This document shows positions 34,483-41,701 of a stretch of 64,000 bases of DNA, in pieces (the first letter of the stretch is position 1; each line of letters opens with the position of its first letter). Origin of the DNA: Limnoglobus roseus. GTDB lineage: Bacteria; Planctomycetota; Planctomycetia; Gemmatales; Gemmataceae. The DNA is taken from the NCBI RefSeq assembly GCF_008254045.1, contig NZ_CP042425.1, positions 6,882,001 to 6,946,000 on the forward strand, read 5' to 3'. The notes beneath the pieces are model-generated. The model was given only the letters and a program-made list of their open reading frames with translations. It ran no database searches and was not told where the DNA came from. Made by a program: the position numbers and the translations under genes.

Positions 34483-35499
34483 ATGAAACCACTGCCCAAA
34501 CTTCCCGAGTATCCCAAACAAGGGTTCCCGGGGGAGGGGAATTTAACTGGGGACGAAGAAAAAGTCACGAGGTATGCTGGAAGATTCCCCGCAATTGTCG
34601 AACTTTGTAACAATCATCGTATTACGCACTTTACCGCCGCCACCGAGGCAGTTCGAGAGCGGATACAGCTCTTAAGGGAAGGTCTGGCAATACTCAAAGA
34701 CGAGACGAAGGAGGAGCAGAAATTGCCAGAGTTGATCGACAATGACGTCAAATTGAACGCGGTGGGGTTTATGGTCGCGGCCGCCCTTAAGGACATGCGG
34801 ACGGTCAACTTTTGCTACCACCAGTCCCTAAATGAAGTCCTCACGAGAGATCTTGCCCACGCGGGCGCGTGGAAGGATGGGTTCGTTACGATGCGAGCCG
34901 CGGCCAAGGCGTCCGACAAGATCGCGGCGGCCATGATCGAAAAGGTGGTGGCCTATGACTCGATGGCCACAACGCTGCTCAATGAACTCCGCGTGCGGGC
35001 CAAGATCATCAAGGGCGACAAAGCCGTGATGACACAGATCAAGGTCGTCTTTGAGAAGGGGCCGCAGATGGAAGTGAACGCCGAAGAGGCGCTCAAGGGC
35101 GTCGCCAAATCCGTAGAGGAGTTTAAGAAACTGATCGCGGAGTGGTCCGAAAACCAAAAGAAGCCGAAGGATGACAATCAAACGACCAAGACAGAAGAAC
35201 TGAAAAAAAAGATGGACGACCGACTGAAAAAGTTGACCGCCGCGAGCGAGCGTTTCCGCACTCCGATGGTTAGTTTGAGGACGCTCGGCCTTAGCCTCAA
35301 GCCGATGGGCGAAAAATTGGGATCGATTCTGAAGAAGAACAAAGTTCAGACGATGATCGACAAGCTCGCAAAGAGTTACTCGGGCCTACTAAAAAAGGTA
35401 GATGATTTGCAGAAAACGATTGACGGCTTTCGCAACACCTCGACCCTGCCCGAAAATATCAAGAATCATTTGCCCAAACAATGGGATAAAACTCAGTGA
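34483..35499 (+). CDS. all-helical orphan protein
   Basis: A 338-residue protein from ATG 34483 with no signal peptide and no family I recognise. Almost the whole chain is predicted helical: about 55-85 (TEAVRERIQLLREGLAILKD), a mildly hydrophobic helix near 95-115 (LNAVGFMVAAALKDMRTVNF), a central coiled-coil-like region (about 200-265, VEEFKKLIAEWSENQKK and EELKKKMDDRLKKLTAASE) and a final long helix (SYSGLLKKVDDLQKTIDGF). Lys/Glu content and third-position AT are higher than in neighbours, suggesting transfer. Overall architecture is reminiscent of helical-bundle pore-forming or structural proteins, but this is only an impression. Confidence 0.75.
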   Translation: MKPLPKLPEYPKQGFPGEGNLTGDEEKVTRYAGRFPAIVELCNNHRITHFTAATEAVRERIQLLREGLAILKDETKEEQKLPELIDNDVKLNAVGFMVAAALKDMRTVNFCYHQSLNEVLTRDLAHAGAWKDGFVTMRAAAKASDKIAAAMIEKVVAYDSMATTLLNELRVRAKIIKGDKAVMTQIKVVFEKGPQMEVNAEEALKGVAKSVEEFKKLIAEWSENQKKPKDDNQTTKTEELKKKMDDRLKKLTAASERFRTPMVSLRTLGLSLKPMGEKLGSILKKNKVQTMIDKLAKSYSGLLKKVDDLQKTIDGFRNTSTLPENIKNHLPKQWDKTQ

Positions 35500-35670
35500 C
35501 CTCCGCCACCGTCATCGCCCGGCCGCCACTGGCGGCCGGTGCCGAACCAGAACGGCACGCCGGCCAACAGCATGACGATGGCGACGATGGCTGGCATGGG
35601 TGAGGTTACTCCGACGGGAAGCCTTCGGGCCTCGTGGCCTGCTCGTACATCGCCTCGTTCATCCGCCACG

Positions 35671-35889
35671 TCAGACGCCGAAATAGTACCCGGCGATGGG
35701 GAATCCGACGATGGCACATGCCATGAGGAGCGGAAGGCGGTCCCATCCCTGAACGGCGGCCATCGCAACGGGCCAAACGACGGCCATGGTGAGGCCCCAC
35801 ACCAGCACGCCATTGAACCAGATGAACCGAGAGCGGCCCTTCGCCCGTGTCGTGGCCCACCGCTTCGCCTGCTTGGGTGTCATCTCCAT
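35671..35889 (-). CDS. small two-helix membrane protein (hypothetical)
   Basis: A 72-residue protein starting MEMTPKQAKRWATTRAKGRS with two membrane helices (FIWFNGVLVWGLTMAVVWPV and LPLLMACAIVGFPIAGYYFG) and a basic N-terminus. The second ATG (35883) is an alternative start. A longer frame continues upstream but runs through the next gene in another frame. No family recognised. Downstream, two very short frames (18 and 34 codons, to 35493) are seen but not supported. Confidence 0.6.
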   Translation of the reverse strand: MEMTPKQAKRWATTRAKGRSRFIWFNGVLVWGLTMAVVWPVAMAAVQGWDRLPLLMACAIVGFPIAGYYFGV

Positions 35890-35917
35890 GGCGATGCTCC
35901 AGCGGGGGCCAATGTGC

Positions 35918-36130
35918 TCACTTCTTGGGCGGCCAGTAGCCGTTGAGTTCCAGATGAGCAACGAGGGCGCGAAGGCCGATGTCCTGCTTTTTGGGACGAA
36001 GAGGGTCTTCGGCGAGCATTCGCTCAAACGCCTCGCGGACGGCTTCCGGTAGTCGGATGAACAGGACACCACCGCCATCGGAATCGTCGTCTTTCGTCGA
36101 TTGCTTGCGTTTTGCCATAACGGAGAGCAT
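35918..36130 (-). CDS. small ribbon-helix-helix-like protein (antitoxin/CopG-like?)
   Basis: A 70-residue protein. After a charged N-terminus (MAKRKQSTKDDDSDGG) comes VLFIRLPEAVREAFERMLAE, a beta-strand followed by helix as in ribbon-helix-helix DNA-binding proteins, then LRPKKQDIGLRALVAHLELN. ATG 36130 is chosen because GGGGG stands 9 bases before it; ATG 36118 is possible. No toxin gene is adjacent in an operon. It reads away from an AT-rich stretch with a palindrome that could be its operator. Confidence 0.6.
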   Translation of the reverse strand: MLSVMAKRKQSTKDDDSDGGGVLFIRLPEAVREAFERMLAEDPLRPKKQDIGLRALVAHLELNGYWPPKK

Positions 36131-36612
36131 ATCGGTAATCCCCCTAAGACAAAGAACAGCAACAGCATAGCTATCTGATATTACTCCTTCGTTTGATATT
36201 TTGCTAGCAAATATAAAAATTATCCTTGCTATTGATCGTCAGAAACGTAACAATCTGCCAAGTCGAATTTCTTTCTGGTGGGTATTCTCGCCATCCCCAC
36301 ACCCGCCGCCCCTTCCGCCACCCGCACGCCGGGCCGGTCGAAGGAACGCCCACGGAGACGCAACGATGTTCCTTCCGAGTGCCGGGCTTCTCGCACCTAC
36401 GCGAACGCACGCGAAGCGACATTGGGCGTACCTGCCGACGCTGCCGACCGGTTCAGGTAAAAAAACTGAACCGGTCTATGCCGTGGATCCTGGTGGTACC
36501 TCTGAACCCTGTCAAGCGTAGTCTCTCCGGATTGCGGGATTTCATCCGGCATCCGATGCCCACGTCACGTCGGTTGCTGCCACGGGCCAAGTGATAAAAA
36601 AAGGCGACCGCG
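36131..36612. other. AT-rich intergenic region with palindrome, no gene
   Basis: About 36140-36260 is clearly AT-richer than the rest of the window. It contains the perfect 10-mer palindrome TTGCTAGCAA inside a near-palindromic ATATT...AATAT context (36197-36215). This may be promoter and operator of the small minus-strand gene at 35918. The rest (to 36612) has short open frames only. Confidence 0.5.
36446..36476. repeat. 11-bp perfect hairpin with A-rich loop
   Basis: GACCGGTTCAG (36446-36456) and its complement (36466-36476) with the 9-base loop GTAAAAAAA. No gene ends nearby, so it is either an orphan terminator or a remnant of a mobile element. Confidence 0.5.
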
Positions 36613-36638
36613 TGCGGCCCGCCACCCGGCGGGCCGCA
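36596..36638 (-). terminator. hairpin and T-tract after the IS110 transposase
   Basis: An 11-bp perfect stem (TGCGGCCCGCC at 36613-36623 with complement 36628-36638, 4-base loop) lies 27 bases past the transposase stop. On the minus strand it is followed after 10 bases by seven T (36602-36596). The spacing is longer than ideal. It might also belong to the IS110 end structure. Confidence 0.55.
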
Positions 36639-36665
36639 CCCTCGCGGAAGAGGAGGATCGTGTCG

Positions 36666-37931
36666 CTACTCGGACGTGGTTGATGCCCTCCGCTTCGATC
36701 GCGACTTCTTCGCCGGCGGGCCGTGGGCCTCCTCCGCGAAGGCCGTCACAGCCGGGTCGGCGTGGCCCCGCCGCTCGCCGGCCGACCACGCCGCCGGCGG
36801 CTGGCATGCCGGCAGCCCGTGCTCCCGGTACAGGTCGTTCAGCCGGCTCCCGTCCGATTCGTGCTCCGAGCGGCTCGCCGACCCGGCCTTCCGCCGGCAG
36901 TCGGTCAGCTTGTTCTTCACGACATCCAGCTTGGCGTATCGGTACGGCTCGTTGTGCTTGAGCATCAGGTACGCGATGGTCACCAGCTTGCGGGCCGTGG
37001 CGATCACCGCCACGTTGTACTTTTTCTTCTTCCGCAGCCGGCGAAAGAACGCCCCGATCGGGCCGGGGTGGTCGGACGCCGCCTGGACGGCCTGCACGAG
37101 CATGGCGCGGGTCTGCGGGCACCCGGCCTTGGTGATGCCGCCGTAGTGCCGCTTGCCGGCCGACTGCCGTAGCCGCGGGGTCAGCCCCAGGTAACTGGCC
37201 GCGTGGTCGCCGTCCGGGAACCGGCCGATGTCGCCGAGGGCGGCGAGCAGCGACAGGGCGACGCCGTGGGCGATGCCGGGCAACGTCATGAGCAGCTTGG
37301 CCCGGCCGTCGTCGTACGCCATCCCCATGAGCTGGTCGTCGATCTTCTTCAGCTCGGCGTCCACCGCGTCGTACAGCCGCAGGTACAGGTCCACGGCCGA
37401 CCGCACCTCGGCCGGCAGCGCGACGGCCCGAAGCCAGGCCACCCCCTTGCGGCAGAACACGACCTTGACCGGGGGGACGACGAGCAGTTGCGCGAGCAGG
37501 CTCTGGACGCGGTTCTTGATGCGGGTGCGGTCGGCGATCACCCCGCCGCGGACGGTGGTGAGCTGCCGCAGCTTCTGGGTGGCCGCGTCCGGCGTCCAGA
37601 CCGTCGGCAGGTAGTCGCACCGGAGCAGGTGCGCCAGCACCTCGGCGTCGATCTTGTCCGTCTTCACCTTGGCCTGGGCGATGGCCTTGATCTGGAGCGG
37701 GTTTCCGACGGTGACGGCGGCCACGAACGGCCGGAGGATGTCGGCTACCGCCCACGTGTTGGTGGTCGCCTCAGCGGCCAGCCGGTCGGTCGCCTGGAGT
37801 TTGACACGGGCGAACGCCTCCAGGGCTTCGCGGCGGCACTCGACGGTCTCGCGGAACAGCACTTGGCCCCGGTCGTCCAGGGCGCACACGACGAGCATCT
37901 TCTTGTGCAGGTCCAACCCGATGAACCTCAT
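36666..37931 (-). CDS. IS110-family transposase (DEDD recombinase)
   Basis: A 421-residue IS110 transposase. The RuvC-like N-terminal DEDD domain has GLDLHKKMLVVCALD (first Asp), AAEATTNTWAVAD (Glu) and AKVKTDKIDAEVLAHL (final Asp pair). The C-terminal Transposase_20 domain has LMTLPGIAHGVALSLLAALG, SYLGLTPRLRQSAGKRHYGG and the conserved-Ser region NVAVIATARKLVTIAYLML-like helix. GGGAGG stands 5-10 bases before ATG 37931; codons upstream cross the hairpin and are rejected. The C-terminal 60 residues are basic and longer than usual. IS110 elements use a non-coding bridge RNA for target choice; a candidate region lies upstream. Confidence 0.93.
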   Translation of the reverse strand: MRFIGLDLHKKMLVVCALDDRGQVLFRETVECRREALEAFARVKLQATDRLAAEATTNTWAVADILRPFVAAVTVGNPLQIKAIAQAKVKTDKIDAEVLAHLLRCDYLPTVWTPDAATQKLRQLTTVRGGVIADRTRIKNRVQSLLAQLLVVPPVKVVFCRKGVAWLRAVALPAEVRSAVDLYLRLYDAVDAELKKIDDQLMGMAYDDGRAKLLMTLPGIAHGVALSLLAALGDIGRFPDGDHAASYLGLTPRLRQSAGKRHYGGITKAGCPQTRAMLVQAVQAASDHPGPIGAFFRRLRKKKKYNVAVIATARKLVTIAYLMLKHNEPYRYAKLDVVKNKLTDCRRKAGSASRSEHESDGSRLNDLYREHGLPACQPPAAWSAGERRGHADPAVTAFAEEAHGPPAKKSRSKRRASTTSE

Positions 37932-37950
37932 CCCGACCTCCCTTCGGCCC

Positions 37951-38007
37951 GTGCGTTCCGTGCCGCGAGGCCCTCGTACGGGCGGGGCCTCGCGGCACGG
38001 AACGCAC
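37951..38007. repeat. 23-bp perfect hairpin in the leader of the IS110 transposase
   Basis: Arms 37951-37973 and 37985-38007 are exact complements of 23 bases (starting GTGCGTTCCGTGCC) with an 11-base loop. It ends 20 bases before the transposase start, just ahead of the ribosome site. It may block read-through translation, regulate transposase, or be part of the element's non-coding RNA. The rest of 38008-38349 has no gene; a weak stem with seven T (near 38130-38150, minus strand) is visible. Confidence 0.85.
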
Positions 38008-38349
38008 GGCGGCGGTATGCGCACGCGAACCGTCCGGTCGTCGTGCTGGGACTCCATTGCGATTGGGCCGAGCGGCATCTACCTCTTCGAGCTCGCGGCT
38101 CATGCGGGTGAGCCGTAGGGGTGGTCAGTTAAAAAAACGGGCTCGCGGCCCATAGCCATCATCGACCGGCCCCAAGAAGGAACGGCCCCAAGCCTTCGGG
38201 AGAAGGCGTGGCTTCTTGCCCCACACCCGCGTGGGACATCTCATGCGGCGGTGTCCTCAACGACAACCGGCGGTTCGTAACGAGCGTGCCTCGCCGCAGC
38301 TCGCGGCGTCTGAATGGTTCATACCCGTAAAAAAACACCAGGCTCGCCC

Positions 38350-38766
38350 ATGTCCGCCACCGCGAACACTGCCGGTAATAAACCGGCAGTGATTCCCCCT
38401 CTCGGCACGCTCCACATCGTCCAAAGTCGCGGCGTGAAGTCCTACACTCTCGCCATCGTCCGCGAGCCGAACGGCCGCCCGGTCGTCGTCTTCACCCGGA
38501 AGGCCCCGTCCGCGGACACCCACCGCGTCACGCTGGCAGACACCTGGAAGGCCGGGGTGTGTACCTTTGCCGGCCACCACTTCGCTCACCACTGTGCCCA
38601 CGTTGACGCGGTGTTGTCGATGCTGGCCGCGGGCGTTCTGCCCGACCCGGCCGAGTGGCTCGCTGAACGCGAACGGGCGACCCTGATGGCGACACTTGCC
38701 GGGGCGACGAAGTCCCTCACCGCCGCGGGCCTGACCGTCGGGCCGCTGACGCCGATCACCGTCTGA
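38350..38766 (+). CDS. hypothetical protein of the accessory region
   Basis: A 138-residue protein from ATG 38350. It has a beta-rich middle (TLHIVQSRGVKSYTLAIVRE, RPVVVFTRKAPSADTHRVTL) and a helical C-terminus with histidines and one Cys pair (VCTFAGHHFAHHCAHVDAVL, then LPDPAEWLAERERATLMATL). The cluster CTFAGHHFAHHCAH suggests a metal or cofactor site but no family fits. GC3 is high. It opens a run of rightward short genes resembling plasmid or phage cargo of planctomycetes. Confidence 0.65.
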   Translation: MSATANTAGNKPAVIPPLGTLHIVQSRGVKSYTLAIVREPNGRPVVVFTRKAPSADTHRVTLADTWKAGVCTFAGHHFAHHCAHVDAVLSMLAAGVLPDPAEWLAERERATLMATLAGATKSLTAAGLTVGPLTPITV

Positions 38767-38894
38767 CCCGCCTTTCCTCCCCCTTGTGGGGGAGGGTTCA
38801 CCCACCACCCCCGAATAGCGGCAACGACGGGTCGCACCGTCGCGGGGGCCTGTACGCACTTCGCGTGCGCTCGTCACATCAAAGGAGTTTTGAG

Positions 38895-39950
38895 ATGACC
38901 ACGACCACCGACGCCACGACCGAGATCGACGACAGGGCCGAGACCACCGAAACGCCGGCCGCCGCAAAGAAGCCGTTCAACGTCGAGGATGACAAGGAAC
39001 TCCGCAAGCGGGGCATCCTCATCCACGACTCCATCGACGTGGACGACTGCGAGGAGTGCGAGACCTACGAGAAGGGGTACACGGCCGTCCTTCGAACGTG
39101 GTGCGGTCACGGGTGGAGTGATGGGCCGACCGGCGACGGCCGCGACGAGAACTGCCAGACCGAGGGCGTGCAGATGGGGGCGATCCCCGTGGCCTTCCCG
39201 AACGGCGAGACGGCCGTCGTGTCGGAGGAGCGGGCCTCGCACTGCCTGGACCACATCAAGCACGAGGGCACCGCCGGGAAGCATGGTACGCGACCGACAC
39301 GAGCCTGCTCGGGGCCGCTGCATCGTGGCCACCGAGTTGCGGGCGGCCCAGAGTTGCGAGTGTCGGCGGATGGGCAACGTGGAGCGGGTCGTCCGCGACG
39401 TGACCGCCCTGGCCGGCGAGTTCCGCCGAGCACACAAGCGTTTCTGCGGGTGCGCGGTCTGGGCGGTCTGTGCGGTCTGGGCGACCGCCCGGCCGGCGAA
39501 GCAGAAGGCCGCAGTGAAGGTCATGAAGGCGACGGACGCCCTGGTCGCCGCGGCCCAAGAGTTAATCAAGGCCATCGCCGCCGCCGCCCCGGACGCCTAC
39601 CGCCGAGAGCCGTTCGTGTCGAACATGTGGTCGCCGTGGGACCAGCCGGCCCACTTTGGCCCCCCGAATCGATGAACGAGGTCCGCAAGCGGCTGACGGC
39701 GTCCCGCCAGTACGCCAGCGAGAAGTTCGTCATCGGCGAGGGGGGCGGGTTCGACCTCAACGCCGAGTTCGTCCACGGCTGGAAGAAGGCTAACGGCTAC
39801 CCGACCGCTCCCCCAAAGAAGCCGACCGCCGAGACACCCTCCGTCCCCGAACCCATCGCCTACCGAATGCAGAGCGTCGAACCGTCCGCGAACGGCACGG
39901 GCGACGACAAGCTCTGTACCTGCAACGGCGAGACCAACGGCACGCACTGA
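38895..39950 (+). CDS. open frame whose coding signal is only at both ends (hypothetical)
   Basis: The frame begins at ATG 38895 after AAAGGAG and stays open for 351 codons. The first 130 codons look coding: acidic, two Cys pairs (DCEECETYEK and TWCGHGW, ENCQTEG) suggesting metal binding. The middle (codons about 132-258) is Arg/Gly rich and overlies a better coding frame (39283-39675). The last 92 codons match the separate gene at 39672. So the natural first gene probably ended near 39290 and lost its stop or suffered an indel, leaving an accidental read-through frame. Confidence 0.55.
   Translation: MTTTTDATTEIDDRAETTETPAAAKKPFNVEDDKELRKRGILIHDSIDVDDCEECETYEKGYTAVLRTWCGHGWSDGPTGDGRDENCQTEGVQMGAIPVAFPNGETAVVSEERASHCLDHIKHEGTAGKHGTRPTRACSGPLHRGHRVAGGPELRVSADGQRGAGRPRRDRPGRRVPPSTQAFLRVRGLGGLCGLGDRPAGEAEGRSEGHEGDGRPGRRGPRVNQGHRRRRPGRLPPRAVRVEHVVAVGPAGPLWPPESMNEVRKRLTASRQYASEKFVIGEGGGFDLNAEFVHGWKKANGYPTAPPKKPTAETPSVPEPIAYRMQSVEPSANGTGDDKLCTCNGETNGTH
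39283..39675 (+). CDS. hypothetical protein overlapping in another frame
   Basis: A 130-residue protein with normal high-GC codon use in this frame. It has a Cys cluster (GRCIVATELRAAQSCECRR), a helix (GNVERVVRDVTALAGEFRRA), FCGCAVWAVCAVWATARPA, a long Ala-rich helix (AAVKVMKATDALVAAAQELI) and a short tail WSPWDQPAHFGPPNR. Its stop overlaps the next start as ATGA. Because it lies inside the open frame 38895-39950, only one of the two can be real over this interval, and composition favours this one. Confidence 0.6.
   Translation: MVRDRHEPARGRCIVATELRAAQSCECRRMGNVERVVRDVTALAGEFRRAHKRFCGCAVWAVCAVWATARPAKQKAAVKVMKATDALVAAAQELIKAIAAAAPDAYRREPFVSNMWSPWDQPAHFGPPNR
39672..39950 (+). CDS. hypothetical protein, coupled by ATGA overlap
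   Basis: A 92-residue protein: MNEVRKRLTASRQYASEKFV, GGGFDLNAEFVHGWKKANGY, a Pro-rich linker and a Cys-containing tail (DDKLCTCNGETNGTH). It shares its frame with the 38895 gene, and the ATG overlaps the previous stop by the ATGA pattern typical of translational coupling. No family recognised. Confidence 0.55.
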   Translation: MNEVRKRLTASRQYASEKFVIGEGGGFDLNAEFVHGWKKANGYPTAPPKKPTAETPSVPEPIAYRMQSVEPSANGTGDDKLCTCNGETNGTH

Positions 39951-40025
39951 CGCCGCCCGACCGTGGCCGGTACGTCGCCGGCCACATCCCCATTCTTCCC
40001 ACCCCCAACACCGGAGACGCCTTCC

Positions 40026-40560
40026 ATGTCCACCGACGAACGAAACAACCAGATCCTGTCCGTGATGCCCTGGGCGAACGATATCATCACCCGCCGGGCC
40101 GGCCAGCGCCCGGACCTCGACGACATCCGCCAAGACTGCTCCTGCGACTGCTGAAAGTCGCGAGCGGGTACAACCCAACGCGCGCCGCCCCGACGACATG
40201 GACGCACGTCGTACTCACGTCCTTCCTCTCCCCGCCGCCTCGCCCGGCCGGCCTTCCTCGGCCCGCCGCCCTCGCCGAACGCGGTCCCCATAGAGGAAGC
40301 CAACGACCCGCACGCCATCGACCCAGCCGCGGAAGTCGAACGACGGGAACTGGTGGAACTGACCCGCGTAGCCCTCGGCCGCGTCCGGCGGGAAGATCGG
40401 GAGATGATGACAGCCGTTGCCGTAGAGGGCGTGAAGCTGGCCGATCTCGATCGGGGTGTGAGTCGCGAGCGGTGCAGCAAGAGGTACGGCGGCTGTGTTG
40501 AGATGCCGCGGGGAGTTCGTGAGGCAAGGGGCCGAGTGCTGAAACTGGTTACGACATCGC
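40026..40560 (+). pseudogene. frameshifted sigma-70-family factor remnant
   Basis: Pieces in three frames rebuild a sigma factor. Frame 1 from ATG 40026 gives ILSVMPWANDIITRRAGQRP and LDDIRQD, the start of region 2. Near 40137 the reading continues in a second frame as LLLRLLKVASGYNPTRAAPT, TWTHVVLTSFL (rest of region 2). Near 40225 a third frame takes over, giving EEANDPHAIDPAAEVERREL and LGRVRREDREMMTAVAVEGV, KLADLDRGVSRERCSKRYGG, a region-4-like HTH. No single frame codes for more than a third, so the gene is dead unless the sequence has errors. End is approximate. Confidence 0.5.
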
Positions 40561-40631
40561 CCCCGGTCACAGGATGGCCGGGGTTCGTTCATTGGTCTTT
40601 CTCAACTCGGCGACGCGGCGGCGAAAGGGGC

Positions 40632-40991
40632 TTACTCGTATCCTCGTGGTCGGTCTTGGCGTTGTCGGCCGGAGAACACTGCCGCGACGATGAGCGCCAT
40701 CCCGAGGGCTTTGACCTGGTACGCGACGCGACCCACGTCCCCGGCGAGATTCAGGTCTTCGATGTGTTGTTTACTTCCGCGGGCAGGGTTGGTGTACGCG
40801 ATCGCGTGGAAGACCGTCGGCACGACGGTCGCGGCGATTGTCATCACCGCGCCGGCCAGTGTCAGGCCCGCGGGCTTTGGGTGTCGGCCCATCTTGAAAA
40901 CCGCGAACACCACAGCCGTCAGGCACACGATCAAGGTGCCGGCCTGCGACGGCAGTGCCCTCAACAGGTAGGCCCATTCCCGGTCGTTCAT
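40632..40991 (-). CDS. hypothetical membrane protein
   Basis: A 119-residue protein starting MNDREWAYLLRALPSQAGTL with three membrane helices (TLIVCLTAVVFAVFKMG; LTLAGAVMTIAATVVPTVFH; VKALGMALIVAAVFSG). A GTG three codons upstream could also start it. No family recognised and no partner genes. It lies at the right edge of the accessory stretch. Confidence 0.6.
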   Translation of the reverse strand: MNDREWAYLLRALPSQAGTLIVCLTAVVFAVFKMGRHPKPAGLTLAGAVMTIAATVVPTVFHAIAYTNPARGSKQHIEDLNLAGDVGRVAYQVKALGMALIVAAVFSGRQRQDRPRGYE

Positions 40992-41000
40992 ACGCTGCAC

Positions 41001-41581
41001 CGCCCGATTGAGTGTCGGGATTATTGGGGGCGGGATGGTCGCGATGATGGGTAGCCGCGTCCGGCCGTCGCGTCAAGTCGATCTCTCCTCAGCGGCAGGA
41101 GCGGGGCGAGGGTTCGCCGGTAACGCCGGCCAACCCACAAGTTCGCGGCCCGCTCGCTCGGGTCAGATGGGTTGCCGGGCGCGGACTGCGGCGGTTGCCC
41201 GAGACATTGCTGGGCAGGCACTCGCCGCGTACCACGACTGCGGCCGGGAGTAGGTTGGCCGAACCCCGTCGTCGGGACCGCGGGCGGGCGGCAGGTGCAG
41301 GATATCGCGCCGGCCCGCGGGGTAGGCGTAGAATTCAGGGCCGGCCTCGCGGGAGGGAGAACAGGCCCTCGCCCGCGAATTGCGCCCCCACGGTGGAAGA
41401 CTCGTTGTCAGAAATCTTGGGGGCGACGGCAGTTGCGGAATTATTTCCGTGATATTCTTTTCAGGCTGTCAACGTTGGATCCTGATTCGGCCGCGGGTCA
41501 GATTGACCCCGGCCGCTGCAACCGTGCTCCAATGGGTTTTTGTGAGTTAGCCGGAACCGGCGAGAAGTGTTTATTTTCTAG
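41001..41581. other. 580-base region without a convincing gene
   Basis: Short frames on both strands give Arg/Gly/Ala-rich, family-free proteins and are taken as shadows of high GC. A local palindrome GGGTCA-GAT-TGACCC is at about 41495-41509. The stretch separates the last accessory gene from the tRNA. Confidence 0.45.
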
Positions 41582-41654
<73 letters not shown>

Positions 41655-41701
41655 GGCACAATCTTTCTAGAAGCCGATTCCTGTGCTTCAAGAGTGCTCG
41701 A

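Noticed and set aside
35493..35597. 34-codon leftward frame with one hydrophobic helix
   Set aside because: Very short, overlaps the end of the helical orphan gene, and no ribosome site could be defended.
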